Source: Halobacillus litoralis (lineage in GTDB: Bacteria > Bacillota > Bacilli > Bacillales > Halobacillaceae). From it: a DNA stretch of 64,000 nt. How positions within the stretch are numbered: the first letter of the stretch is position 1; the number at the start of each line of letters is the position of its first letter. Shown here piece by piece: positions 24,741-33,344 of this stretch. Below the pieces are notes generated by a model that saw only the letters and a list, made by a program, of their open reading frames with translations, had not been told where the DNA came from and did no database searches. Location: contig NZ_WMEW01000003.1 of the NCBI RefSeq assembly GCF_009856355.1, positions 167,693 through 231,692 of the forward strand. The letters are read 5' to 3'. A program made the position numbers and the translations under genes.

Positions 24741-25577
24741 TTAGTAGGTATTGTCCGTCCCTTGGTCAAGGACGCTGTGATTCCCACGGAGCCTGCACTC
24801 TGTATGACTGCTGTTAGAAGTCAGATGAACGAGATCTCCCATCTGGGAAGCGAGGTAAGCATCCCAGATCATTCCCTGCAGGTAATTGTAATCTCCTGTG
24901 ACACGAACAGCGCTCCGGCTGATACTGGAGAGCTGGATCTGCAGGTTCGTAAAGTTGTTGCCGCTTGCTTCATTCGGAATAGTTTTGGAAGAATTCATCC
25001 ATATCCCTCTGACACAGTCATCAATGGTGACATTCATAAAATTATTAGCATTTACCCAGCTGTAACCGGAGGAAGGTTTCGTTACCCTTACTTCTAAAGC
25101 TGTATGAAGCCCCACGGCTTTAATATCGTCAAATTGCAAAAAGGAAATTTCATCAGAAGGCTGGCTGGAAGATAGATAGATTCCGGTGCCCTTATGAGAT
25201 CCCGACCAGTTCACCATATTAATCTGTTGAAACCTGGAGCGGTTCCAGGAGTTGTAATACTTGTACTTCCCATCAAACACAAGAATTCTACGGTTAAAAC
25301 GGCTGTCGTCTATCGCGATATAAGCGCCTGTGATTCCCGCATTCTTCTCAATATGCAGCACATCCTGATTGCCATATACAACAAAGCGGGCGTCATAAGC
25401 AAAGATCAGACTTACCCCTTCCCGAAGAATCAACGTTTCAGTAATGACATAATCTCCATCCGGTACATACACAACACTTGGATTTCCATTGATTGCTGCA
25501 TGATCAATCGCCTGCTGCACTTTCTGTGCGTCACTCCCGGTGAAATCTGTAACAAAAACAGCATGATCCTGATTCAA
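24741..25577 (-). CDS. Right-handed beta-helix (pectin-lyase-fold) protein
   Basis: 278 residues, TTG start behind GGAGGTAGGAAAAAA. The N-terminus FVTDFTGSDAQKVQQAIDHA...VVYVPDGDYVITETLIL is the typical cap of pectate-lyase-3/tail-spike-like beta helices. Asn/Asp- and aromatic-rich strands repeat after that (RFNRRILVFDGKYKYYN, NNFMNVTIDDCVRGIWM, NNFTNLQIQL). No signal peptide is present, so export would need another route or it may be a spore/phage-type structural protein. The enzymatic substrate, if any, is unknown. Confidence 0.75.
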   Translation of the reverse strand: MNQDHAVFVTDFTGSDAQKVQQAIDHAAINGNPSVVYVPDGDYVITETLILREGVSLIFAYDARFVVYGNQDVLHIEKNAGITGAYIAIDDSRFNRRILVFDGKYKYYNSWNRSRFQQINMVNWSGSHKGTGIYLSSSQPSDEISFLQFDDIKAVGLHTALEVRVTKPSSGYSWVNANNFMNVTIDDCVRGIWMNSSKTIPNEASGNNFTNLQIQLSSISRSAVRVTGDYNYLQGMIWDAYLASQMGDLVHLTSNSSHTECRLRGNHSVLDQGTDNTY

Positions 25578-25706
25578 TTTTTTCCTACCTCCACGCGGTT
25601 ATCTGAAAGTAGAGCCCCGCTGTTCTCCGGCACTTCATGCCTTCTATCATTCTATGCAGGTCCAGCCATGCCCGTCCCTGCTGAGCAGCGATCATTTGTC
25701 AGGGAA

Positions 25707-26927
25707 TCAGGAAACCGAATGTTTCACAGGGCGGTTCAGGAGCATATAAAACAACACAGCTGCGGTTGAGCAGGAAGCAATGACAAGAGCCATTGGAAGG
25801 GCGCCGTCCCCAAGACCTACGAGCGGTGAAGCGATGGCTCCGAGTAAGAAAGGCAGCAGCCCCAGCAGCGCTGAGGCACTACCAGCCTGCGCAGCCTGAT
25901 TTTCCATAGCCAGTGCAAAAACAGTCGTATTGACGATCCCAACACTTGTCACAGCAAGGAAAAGTGTCAAACATATTAGAATCACAGGGGCTTCCATCAG
26001 GGCCGCACCGACAAGGAGAATCCCACCAACAAACGCTTGAAGCAGTCCATAGCGGAACAAGGCTGTGCCGCTGATTCTTTGACTGAGCCATCCGGTAAGC
26101 TGCGTCGCCGCCACAAGGCCCAGTCCATTCACTGCAAAAACAAGACTGAACTGCTGGGCGGATAATTCATACACTTCTTGAAGGACAAAGGTCGAACCGG
26201 AAATATAAGCGAACATCCCACTCATAATGAACCCTTTACTTAACACATAGCCCATAAAGGTCCGGTCTTTGATCAATGAACCAAACGTCTCTATGGTCTC
26301 CTTCAGTCCCCCTGTTTTACGGTTCTGCTCAGGAAGTGTTTCTTCTAAAAACAAGGCTGCAGCAAGAAGCATGATAAGGCCAAGACCCGTAAGCACACCA
26401 AAAATGCCACGCCACGGCATCACCTGCAGCAGCTGTCCACCCGCTACAGGTGCAAGAATCGGGGCAAGACCGTTTACAAGCATGAGCAAGGCGAAGAATT
26501 TTGTGAGCTCAGGTCCTGAAAACAAGTCTCTTGCTGTTGCTCTTGAAATGACCAGTCCGGCCGCGCCGGACAATCCCTGCAGGAGCCTCAAAGCCACAAA
26601 GCTCCAGATGGAACCTGTAAACAAGCATAAAAATGAAGCCAGCATATAAACTCCGAGCGCAATGATCAACGGCTTTTTCCGACCTCTGACATCACTTAAC
26701 GGCCCCATCACCAGCTGACCGACAGCAAGGCCGATCAAACAAGCCGTCAAACTGAGCTGGGTCATCGATGTTGTCGTTCCAAGCTCATCCGCTATTGTGG
26801 GAAGCGCTGGAAGATACATATCTATGGTCAACGGACCGAAGGCACTCAATGATCCTAAAATAAAAATAAATACAGCAACAGGACTCCGTTTATTCGTGTT
26901 TTCCTGATAAGCTTCTGTGTGATTCAT
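25707..26927 (-). CDS. Bcr/CflA-family MFS multidrug exporter
   Basis: 406 residues, 12 membrane helices. The family signature TIDMYLPALPTIADELG is in helix 1, and the MFS loop LSDVRGRKKPLIIALG near residue 80 is the second hallmark. The family exports drugs, sulfonamides or small metabolites by proton antiport. The start has TAAAGGAGGAACGAACGG upstream. Its promoter has a 19-base spacer with a half-site also found at the siderophore operon, and the MerR regulator gene is directly upstream on the same strand, so activation by that regulator is likely. Confidence 0.9.
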   Translation of the reverse strand: MNHTEAYQENTNKRSPVAVFIFILGSLSAFGPLTIDMYLPALPTIADELGTTTSMTQLSLTACLIGLAVGQLVMGPLSDVRGRKKPLIIALGVYMLASFLCLFTGSIWSFVALRLLQGLSGAAGLVISRATARDLFSGPELTKFFALLMLVNGLAPILAPVAGGQLLQVMPWRGIFGVLTGLGLIMLLAAALFLEETLPEQNRKTGGLKETIETFGSLIKDRTFMGYVLSKGFIMSGMFAYISGSTFVLQEVYELSAQQFSLVFAVNGLGLVAATQLTGWLSQRISGTALFRYGLLQAFVGGILLVGAALMEAPVILICLTLFLAVTSVGIVNTTVFALAMENQAAQAGSASALLGLLPFLLGAIASPLVGLGDGALPMALVIASCSTAAVLFYMLLNRPVKHSVS

Positions 26928-26958
26928 CCGTTCGTTCCTCCTTTATACATACCGGGCT

Positions 26959-26989
26959 ATTGTACGGGGTCCCCCCACTGGAGGGTCAA
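26959..26989 (-). promoter_or_regulatory. MerR-type promoter of the MFS exporter (19-base spacer)
   Basis: Minus strand: -35 TTGACC (26984-26989), 19-base spacer, -10 TACAAT (26959-26964). The overlong spacer is the hallmark of MerR-activated promoters. The spacer-side sequence ACTGGAGGGTCAA (26977-26989) is identical to the one at 31703-31715. The other half-site has diverged. Confidence 0.75.
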
Positions 26990-26993
26990 CCAC

Positions 26994-27028
26994 AAAAAAA
27001 GACTGCCGGAAATTTCCCGACAGCCTTT
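26994..27028 (-). terminator. Terminator at the end of the merR gene
   Basis: Minus strand: CTG-T-CGG-GAAATTT-CCG-G-CAG with a long T run (the A7 at 26994-27000), lying right at the merR stop and just upstream of the exporter promoter. Confidence 0.75.
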
Positions 27029-27849
27029 TACTGTTTCACTTTCATTTGAATTTCCCTGGTATGTTCTTCTTCCTTATGAGAAATAAACGATTCCACGATG
27101 GTACGGACGAGAAACGGCCCGTCCGGTTTCCAACCAGCATTCTCAATGCTTTCCAGGATTCTCTGATAAACTTCCGGACTCCGGCTTTCCTGCGCTTTCA
27201 CATAGGATGCCGCATAAAAGCCTTCCTCAAGAACTTTCCGCTTATCGTGTGATTCTTCCTGATTTTCATCCAGGGTGATGAAAACAGCACTGTAATCGAC
27301 AGACTCCGATTTAAAAACATCCGCCTGTTCTACGACCATACCAACCGTGCCGACCATGATTGGAGATTTAGCACTCACCTGCTTTTTCAACGTACGGAGA
27401 ACCTCTTCTACATCATCCAGCTTTCCAAATCGTCCCCGCACTTCAATGATCGAACGTTCCGGATAGAAGTCCACGTTCGTCTGATTTCTAACCCGATGAT
27501 CCTTGGAGGATTCAAGTTCCGATATCTTCTGATGAAGAAGCCGGTTCATACGAGTAAGATCTTCAATCAGCTCTTCATTTTTCTGTTTGTACTCCGCCAG
27601 CACTTCAATGAATTCATCCACTGTACTGTGCTCGACCTTTCTCTTGATTTCCCGGAGCGGTACACCCATATTTTTCAAAAAAGTGATCATGTCCAGTTTC
27701 TTGAATTGTTCAATCGAATAATACCTGTATCCGGTCTGTTCATCCACTTCATAAGGAACGAACAGACCGATATCATCGTAATAACGAAGGGTTTTGACCG
27801 AAATGTTATTCAGTTTGGACATTTGGCCGATCGTAAACGTTCTTTTCAT
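27028..27849 (-). CDS. MerR-family transcriptional activator (BltR/BmrR type)
   Basis: 273 residues. N-terminal MerR domain: FTIGQMSKLNNISVKTLRYYDDIGLFVP (helix-turn-helix and wing), then TGYRYYSIEQFKKLDMI, and a dimerisation coiled coil to about residue 115. The C-terminal half is a GyrI/SOUL-like effector domain (VDFYPERSIIEVRGRFGKLDD..., GPFLVRTIVESF). By family knowledge such proteins bend 19-base-spacer promoters upon ligand binding. It is the last gene of the siderophore importer operon (26 bases after the binding-protein gene) and precedes the exporter. Its probable targets are both 19-base-spacer promoters in this region. Confidence 0.9.
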   Translation of the reverse strand: MKRTFTIGQMSKLNNISVKTLRYYDDIGLFVPYEVDEQTGYRYYSIEQFKKLDMITFLKNMGVPLREIKRKVEHSTVDEFIEVLAEYKQKNEELIEDLTRMNRLLHQKISELESSKDHRVRNQTNVDFYPERSIIEVRGRFGKLDDVEEVLRTLKKQVSAKSPIMVGTVGMVVEQADVFKSESVDYSAVFITLDENQEESHDKRKVLEEGFYAASYVKAQESRSPEVYQRILESIENAGWKPDGPFLVRTIVESFISHKEEEHTREIQMKVKQ

Positions 27850-27875
27850 CTTTCCCCCTCGCTTCTATCTGATGT

Positions 27876-28841
27876 TTATTCTTCCAAAGCACTCTTCACT
27901 TCCTCAGCCATAAGGTCGATCGGAGGAAGTCCACTTGATAAATACCACAATTCAGGATCCAAATAAATGATCTGGTCATTTTGAGCCGCTGTCGTACCGT
28001 TTACCAAGTCGTTGTTCAATGTTTCAGCTGCTGCGGATTCTCCATTAACCACTTGATCACGGTCGACAACGAACAGGTAGGACGGGTCTTTTTCCGCAAT
28101 ATACTCAAAAGAAATATCCATCCCGTGCGTAGATGATTCGATATCATCAGCTGTCGGCTTCACTCCGAATACATCATGAAGCATACCGAAACGTGATCCA
28201 GGACCATAGGCGCTTACCTTTCCACCGTTGGACAGAACAACAAGACCATCCTGTCCATTGCTTTCCGCTGTTTCTTTCATAGACGCGACGGTTTCATCAA
28301 GTTCCTCAAGCTTGGTCTGCACTTCATCTTCCTTATCAAAAATCTGCCCCAGTGTTTCCATGCCCTGTTTATAGGATGCCATAAAATCAGCTGGATCAGC
28401 CGATAGATATAACGTTGGTGCAATGTCCTTCAGTTCCTCGTAGGCCTCTCCCTGGCGTCCGGCAATAATGATCAGATCCGGCTGCATTTCATATATCGTT
28501 TCAAAATCCGGCTCTTTCAAACTTCCAAGATTCGTATAGTCCTCACCTTCATACTTGGAAAGATACGAAGGGATGTTACTTGATTTTGCCACACCTGAGG
28601 CTTCAATTCCAAGCTGATCCAGCGCAGACAGTGTACCATAGTTGAAAACAGCTATTTTTTCAGGGTTTGCCGGCACTTCTGTTGTCCCTAATTCATGTTC
28701 AATAGTAAAAGTTTCATTCGTTTCTTCCGATTCATTATCCGTTTCAGCTTCCGCACTGTTCCCTTCTCCCTGAGATGAACAGGCCGCCAAAAACATAACA
28801 GCAGCAATAAACAAACCGAACAACCATACTTTTTTCATCAT
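27876..28841 (-). CDS. yclQ: Siderophore-binding lipoprotein, YclQ-like
   Basis: 321 residues from the ATG at 28839-28841 behind AAAAAAGGATG. The frame opens 17 codons earlier without a site. Lipoprotein signal peptide: MMKKVWLFGLFIAAVMF followed by the lipobox LAAC, then an acidic linker. The two lobes of a class III binding protein follow, with KIAVFNYGTLSALDQLGIEASG and LKEPDFETIYEMQPDLIIIAGRQ. The gene order permease-permease-ATPase-binding protein, and the lengths, match B. subtilis yclNOPQ (petrobactin uptake). The ligand is inferred only from that synteny. Confidence 0.88.
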   Translation of the reverse strand: MMKKVWLFGLFIAAVMFLAACSSQGEGNSAEAETDNESEETNETFTIEHELGTTEVPANPEKIAVFNYGTLSALDQLGIEASGVAKSSNIPSYLSKYEGEDYTNLGSLKEPDFETIYEMQPDLIIIAGRQGEAYEELKDIAPTLYLSADPADFMASYKQGMETLGQIFDKEDEVQTKLEELDETVASMKETAESNGQDGLVVLSNGGKVSAYGPGSRFGMLHDVFGVKPTADDIESSTHGMDISFEYIAEKDPSYLFVVDRDQVVNGESAAAETLNNDLVNGTTAAQNDQIIYLDPELWYLSSGLPPIDLMAEEVKSALEE

Positions 28842-28860
28842 CGACTCATCCTTTTTTCTT

Positions 28861-29619
28861 TTATTTAAAATGTAGACAAATTCGTTCACCATTAATTAGC
28901 TGCACAGGAATATCCATGTCATAGACTTCCTTCAGCATGTCACTATTGATCATTTCCTCCGTCGGGCCTTCCCGGACAATCTCTCCCTCCTTCAAAGCAA
29001 CAATACGGTCGGAGTAGCAGGAGGCAAAGTTAATGTCGTGAATCACAATGACCACCGTTTTTCCCATTTCCTCAACCATTTTCCTCAGCGATTTCATAAT
29101 TTGTACGGAATGCTTCATGTCCAGGTTGTTCAAAGGTTCATCGAGCATCACGTAGTCCGTATCCTGTGCAATGATCATGGCAATGTAAGCCCGCTGCAGC
29201 TGACCGCCACTCAACTCATCGATATAACGCTCCTGGATCTCCTCAAGCTCCATATAATGGATGGCTTTGTTGATTTCCACCCAGTCCTCTTTTGTTAAAC
29301 GCCCCTGCGAGTAAGGGAAGCGTCCAAAACTGATCAAATCACGGACTTGGATCCTCAGATCAATATGATTGGACTGTTTCAGAATGGAAAGCTCTTTAGC
29401 CAGATCGTTCGGCTTAATTGAATGAATATCCCGGCCGTGCAGAAGCACCCGGCCCTCATCCTTGGAAATCAGCCGGCTGAGCATGGAAAGCAGGGTGCTT
29501 TTCCCTGCCCCGTTCGACCCTATGAATGATGTGATTTTTCCGGGATGGATATCCACGGATAAATTTTCTATGATTTTTTTCGAGCCATACGTTTTTGATA
29601 CGTGTTTCACTTCTACCAT
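28861..29619 (-). CDS. yclP: Siderophore ABC transporter ATPase, YclP-like
   Basis: 252 residues. Walker A GSNGAGKSTL near residue 35, signature LSGGQLQRAYIAM near 137, Walker B DYVMLDEPLNNLD near 157, and the switch His in VVIVIHD near 190. It energises import of an iron chelate through the two permeases. Its start overlaps the end of the second permease gene by 7 bases. Confidence 0.94.
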   Translation of the reverse strand: MVEVKHVSKTYGSKKIIENLSVDIHPGKITSFIGSNGAGKSTLLSMLSRLISKDEGRVLLHGRDIHSIKPNDLAKELSILKQSNHIDLRIQVRDLISFGRFPYSQGRLTKEDWVEINKAIHYMELEEIQERYIDELSGGQLQRAYIAMIIAQDTDYVMLDEPLNNLDMKHSVQIMKSLRKMVEEMGKTVVIVIHDINFASCYSDRIVALKEGEIVREGPTEEMINSDMLKEVYDMDIPVQLINGERICLHFK

Positions 29620-30569
29620 GAACGATTCTCCTTCAACAATAAGTAAAGAAAGTAAACACCGCCGACGAAGTTAACGATGACACTGATTGGGATCGAGAAT
29701 GTGAACAGATGCTCGACGATAAACTGCCCACCTGCCAGTGTGATGATGCTGATCAAAACGGCTCCCATAATCAAGAAGCTGTGGCGGTAGGTTTGAAACA
29801 GCTGATGTGCGACGTTGGCGACGAGCAGGCCGAGAAATGTGATCGGCCCCACCAATGCTGTCGATACAGAAACAAGGACAGCGATAATGATCAGCCAGCG
29901 CCGGACAATTTTGTTATAAGGAATTCCGAGGTTCACGGCCTGGTCCTGTCCAAGGGCCATGACATTCAAATATTTCAACATAGGCAGAGCATAAACCCCG
30001 GTTAGAATAATAATGATGACGGAAATACCAAGCAGATCATCATTGACATTGTTGAAGCTGGCAAACATGGAATCCTGAACAATCGAAAATTCATTCGGGT
30101 CAATCAGCATCTGCATGAAGGAAGAGATGCTGCTGAAAAAGGTCCCGCATATAATTCCGATCAAAAGCAGGAAGTAAATATTACGCTGCTCCATTCTGAA
30201 AACAAGCCTGAACAGAAGCAGAGCGAACAGAACCATTAAACCTACAGACAACACAAAGTGGAATCGATTCTCCATCATCGCCAGCTGCTGCCCGCCGAAT
30301 ACAAATACGATGGCCGTCTGGATCAGCATGTACAAAGAATCGAGTCCGATTAAGCTCGGCGTCAAAATCCGGTTATTCGTAATCGTTTGAAATATGACGG
30401 TGGAGAAAGCGATACAGCTTCCCGTCAAAATAATAGCGGCGACTTTCATCAACCGGCGCGGAAATACATAGCCAATGGCCGGTCCGATATCCCAGAACAA
30501 AAAGAGACCTGAAAAAGCGGCAGCCAGCCCCACAAGCAGGAGGATTTTCTTTTTAAGAAGCATAAGCAT
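29613..30569 (-). CDS. yclO: FecCD-type permease, YclO-like
   Basis: 318 residues with about nine membrane helices. FecCD-family features include the NRILTPSLIGLDSLYMLIQ loop and ALGQDQAVNLGIPYNKIVRRWL (the coupling-helix region with the conserved Gly). It overlaps yclN by 17 bases and yclP by 7 bases, so translation is coupled. The operon position matches yclO. Confidence 0.92.
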   Translation of the reverse strand: MLMLLKKKILLLVGLAAAFSGLFLFWDIGPAIGYVFPRRLMKVAAIILTGSCIAFSTVIFQTITNNRILTPSLIGLDSLYMLIQTAIVFVFGGQQLAMMENRFHFVLSVGLMVLFALLLFRLVFRMEQRNIYFLLLIGIICGTFFSSISSFMQMLIDPNEFSIVQDSMFASFNNVNDDLLGISVIIIILTGVYALPMLKYLNVMALGQDQAVNLGIPYNKIVRRWLIIIAVLVSVSTALVGPITFLGLLVANVAHQLFQTYRHSFLIMGAVLISIITLAGGQFIVEHLFTFSIPISVIVNFVGGVYFLYLLLKENRSW

Positions 30570-31506
30570 TCCTCCTTAACAGCAGAAACAGGAAGATGCC
30601 GCTTCCAAGAACGCCCACCGTTAAACCAATGGATATTTCATATGGGAAGATCAACACACGTCCAAGAATGTCGCATACAAGAACGAAAAGGGCTCCCAAG
30701 AGAGCGGTGTGGATCAAATTTTTCTGCAGGTGGTCTCCCTGATAGATGGACACGATATTCGGAATGATCAAGCCCAGAAACGGCAGAGAGCCGACCGTCA
30801 GCAGAACAATGGACGATACGAACGCGACAATGACAAGACCGATGTTTACGATCTGTTTGTACTGGAGCCCCAGGTTGCTCGCAAAGTCCCTGCCCATTCC
30901 GGCGATCGTAAAGCGGTTGGCATAGAAGTAGGCAATAATCAAAGCCGGAATGCTCAAATACAACAGCTCGTACCTTCCTTTTAATATCATCGAGAAATCT
31001 CCCTGCAGCCAGGAGCCGATGCTCTGGATCATATCAAAACGGTAGGCGATGAACGTTGTCAGAGACCCAACGATATTCCCGAACATCAAACCAACGAGCG
31101 GGATAAAAATGGTGTCCTTGAATTTGATCCGGTCGAGAATCTTCATGAATAGAAATGTCCCGGCCAGCGCAAACACAAAAGCGACGGAAACCTTCATCAG
31201 CATGCTCGCTGTCGGAAAAAGGATAAGCGCTGCAAGAATGCCGAGCCTCGCAGAGTCCATCGTCCCGGCCGTTGTCGGTGACACGAATTTGTTCCGGCTC
31301 AGCTGCTGCATAATAAAGCCGATGACACTCATGCTCATCCCTGCAATCAGAATACTGAGCAGCCTTGGGATCCGGCTGACAAACAGAATCTCCTGCTGCT
31401 GGGAGGTCAGCCTGCCAATGTCCATAATGGACAGCTCCGATACGCCGATGAAAATAGATGCTATGGATAAAATGACTAAAGTTACAGCTAAGTATAAAAC
31501 TCTCAT
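30553..31506 (-). CDS. yclN: FecCD-type permease, YclN-like
   Basis: 317 residues, first gene of the importer operon. Membrane helices throughout. FecCD blocks are ELSIMDIGRLTSQQQEILFVSRIPRLLSILIAGMS near the start and GMGRDFASNLGLQYKQIVNIGLV. About 100 bases of leader separate it from the Fur-overlapped promoter. The ribosome binding site is weak (AAGAAGTACGTGT). Confidence 0.92.
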   Translation of the reverse strand: MRVLYLAVTLVILSIASIFIGVSELSIMDIGRLTSQQQEILFVSRIPRLLSILIAGMSMSVIGFIMQQLSRNKFVSPTTAGTMDSARLGILAALILFPTASMLMKVSVAFVFALAGTFLFMKILDRIKFKDTIFIPLVGLMFGNIVGSLTTFIAYRFDMIQSIGSWLQGDFSMILKGRYELLYLSIPALIIAYFYANRFTIAGMGRDFASNLGLQYKQIVNIGLVIVAFVSSIVLLTVGSLPFLGLIIPNIVSIYQGDHLQKNLIHTALLGALFVLVCDILGRVLIFPYEISIGLTVGVLGSGIFLFLLLRRNAYAS

Positions 31507-31608
31507 ACACGTACTTCTTAATGGAATGCCTCAATCTCCAACACGACAAAGATAATCATTCTCAATTAAAAAAGCTGGACCTCCCCTCTATTCTTTCTAA
31601 TATACTCC

Positions 31609-31637
31609 ATTATAATGATAACGATTATCATTATCAA
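31609..31637 (-). promoter_or_regulatory. SigA promoter fully overlapped by a Fur box
   Basis: Minus strand: -35 TTGATA (31632-31637), 17-base spacer, -10 TATAAT (31609-31614), a near-perfect promoter. The 7-1-7 Fur operator TGATAACGATTATCA (31616-31630), with an extra overlapping half-site ATTATCA to 31636, fills the spacer. Iron-loaded Fur should shut off the importer operon. Confidence 0.92.
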
Positions 31638-31684
31638 CAAAATTTTCGATCTATTTCTACACGAGAACCTTTAGGCTTCTTTCC

Positions 31685-31715
31685 ATGCTAAACCCTCCAG
31701 TAACTGGAGGGTCAA
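31685..31715 (-). promoter_or_regulatory. Second, MerR-type promoter upstream of the Fur-controlled promoter
   Basis: Minus strand: -35 TTGACC (31710-31715), 19-base spacer, -10 TAGCAT (31685-31690). The spacer contains the perfect palindrome CCCTCCAGTAACTGGAGGG (31693-31711), a classic MerR-family operator. Transcripts would pass through the Fur box about 50 bases downstream. The likely activator is the MerR gene at the end of the same operon. Confidence 0.8.
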
Positions 31716-31907
31716 TAATAATAGCGCTCTACAGCAACTACGGACTCCTTTCCCCCTCCTATTCCTGCATCACTTAAGAACAACAGTTTTTTGTTGGAGA
31801 ATAGGAAAAAGAAAAAGTTTTGAAGGAGATGATCGGATGTTAAAGAATAGGTGATAGAGGGAAAAGGATCCATGGAGTTTCTAAATTTCGTAAAAGGAGC
31901 GGATTTC

Positions 31908-32795
31908 ATGAACACCCGTCATTTTGAACGAATGAAAAATGAAGAAGGATTTATTGCTGCACTGGACCAGAGCGGTGGAAGCACACCTAAGGCTCTTGCT
32001 GCCTATGGCGTACACGAGGATGCTTATGCCAATGAGGAGGAAATGTTCAACCAGGTCCACCAGATGAGAACAAGAATTCTCACCTCCCCTTCCTTCAATG
32101 CAGAACAGATTCTCGGAGCCATCCTATTTGAACAGACGATGGACCGTGAAGTGGAAGGGAAATTCACAGCAGACTACCTTTCTTCCAAAGGTATCGTTCC
32201 TTTTCTTAAAGTGGACAAAGGACTTGCAGAAAAGGAAAACGGTGTCCAGATGATGAAGCCGATCCCTGACCTTGATGATATGCTGCGACGTGCCAATGAA
32301 CGCAACATCTTTGGGACAAAAATGCGTTCTGTCATTCACGAAGCGAATTATGAGGGCATCAAAGCTGTCGTCGACCAGCAGTTTGAAGTCGCTAAAGAAA
32401 TTCTTGCTGCCGGCCTTGTACCAATCATTGAACCGGAAGTAGACATCAACAGTGAGGAAAAAGAAAAATGTGAGGATATTCTGCGCGGTGAGATCCTCAA
32501 TCAGCTTAATCAGCTGCACGAAGATCAAAACGTGATGCTGAAGCTGACGATCCCTACGAAACCGAACGCGTACCAGGAAATCATCAACCATCCACGTGTG
32601 GTTCGTGTTGTCGCTCTTTCCGGTGGATACTCCCGTGAAGAAGCCAATGAAAAGCTGAAGGATAATGAAGGTCTGATTGCAAGCTTCTCCAGAGCCCTTG
32701 TCGGCGATCTGCATGTGGATCAGTCACAGGAAGAGTTCGACCAGTCCCTGAATCATTCCGTAAGCTCCATTTATGAAGCTTCCGTCAATAAATAA
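31908..32795 (+). CDS. fda: Class I fructose-1,6-bisphosphate aldolase
   Basis: 295 residues from the ATG at 31908 (AAAGGAG eight bases upstream). An upstream ATG in frame at 31851 lacks a good site. The Staphylococcus-type class I enzyme: [18 protein letters not shown] near the start, Schiff-base lysine strand [10 protein letters not shown] near residue 105, and [14 protein letters not shown] near 182. It interconverts FBP with glyceraldehyde-3-phosphate and dihydroxyacetone phosphate without a metal. Single gene. Most Bacillus use the class II enzyme, so this may be a second aldolase for gluconeogenic or stress conditions. Confidence 0.93.
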   Translation: MNTRHFERMKNEEGFIAALDQSGGSTPKALAAYGVHEDAYANEEEMFNQVHQMRTRILTSPSFNAEQILGAILFEQTMDREVEGKFTADYLSSKGIVPFLKVDKGLAEKENGVQMMKPIPDLDDMLRRANERNIFGTKMRSVIHEANYEGIKAVVDQQFEVAKEILAAGLVPIIEPEVDINSEEKEKCEDILRGEILNQLNQLHEDQNVMLKLTIPTKPNAYQEIINHPRVVRVVALSGGYSREEANEKLKDNEGLIASFSRALVGDLHVDQSQEEFDQSLNHSVSSIYEASVNK

Positions 32796-32803
32796 ACAGC
32801 CAA

Positions 32804-32834
32804 AAAACCTCCGCTGATATGAGCGGAGGTTTTT
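32804..32834 (+). terminator. Terminator after fda
   Basis: AAAACCTCCGCT-GATATG-AGCGGAGGTTTTT, 9 bases after the stop. Confidence 0.92.
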
Positions 32835-32863
32835 GTTTGTAGATAAAACACTTTTTCCTACAA

Positions 32864-32988
32864 CCTTCGGGAGCACAAACCATTTCCTTTCCGCGGACGA
32901 ACGTCCAAGCCTCCTCAGGAAAACCGCCTTCCGGGGTCTCGGCCGCCCGTTTTTCCGCAGGAGTGAAATGGTTTGTGCTCCCTCCGGT
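32864..32988 (+). repeat. R2 structured repeat, copy B (17-bp perfect outer stem)
   Basis: Core TTTCCGCGGACGA...TTTTTCCGCAGGAGTG as in copy A. The outer arms GGAGCACAAACCATTTC (32870-32886) and GAAATGGTTTGTGCTCC (32965-32981) form a perfect 17-pair stem whose sequence differs from the arms of the other copies. Lies between fda and prs. Confidence 0.82.
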
Positions 32989-33095
32989 CCTGAAGAGGCC
33001 TTTTTTTATCTCCCTTATAAATGTAAAGTTATGAAAAGAATGATCCTCTGTTTAATAAAAGAACCACCCCTTTCAGCCATGATAAGGGAAGGACA

Positions 33096-33291
33096 CGGGG
33101 AGCGTTCGGTGGTGACGCCTGCGGGAACAGCGCGAGCCGAAGATCCACTTGGTCAAGTGGTTTTGTTGACCAAGTTAGCTGAGGCCGTGCCCGCGGCAAG
33201 CATCCACTTGGTCAAGTGGTTTTGTTGACCAAGTTAGCTGAGGCCGTGCCCGCGGCAAGCATCCACCGATAAGCGGACCGTGGCCCAGGCA
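33096..33291 (+). repeat. R1 structured repeat, copy B, with an internal 59-base tandem duplication
   Basis: Shares the R1 core (GTGACGCCTGCGGGAACAGC ... GCCGTGCCCGCGGCAAGC). The segment 33143-33201 is repeated exactly at 33202-33260 and contains the hairpin CTTGGTCAA...TTGACCAAG, so this copy carries two such hairpins. Confidence 0.85.
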
Positions 33292-33306
33292 CAGAGCTGA
33301 GAGGTA

Positions 33307-33338
33307 AAAAAACCCCCGCTTTTGAAAAGCGGGGGTTT
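33307..33338. terminator. Terminator of the prs gene, bidirectional
   Basis: AAAAACCCCCGCTTTTGAAAAGCGGGGGTTTT-type hairpin (8-base GC-rich stem with A and T flanks) 7 bases downstream of the prs stop. Confidence 0.9.
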
Positions 33339-33344
33339 TAATGA

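Noticed and set aside
32833..33228. 131-codon plus-strand ORF after the aldolase
   Set aside because: It runs through the terminator, R2 copy B and R1 copy B. Composition and position mark it as a chance frame.
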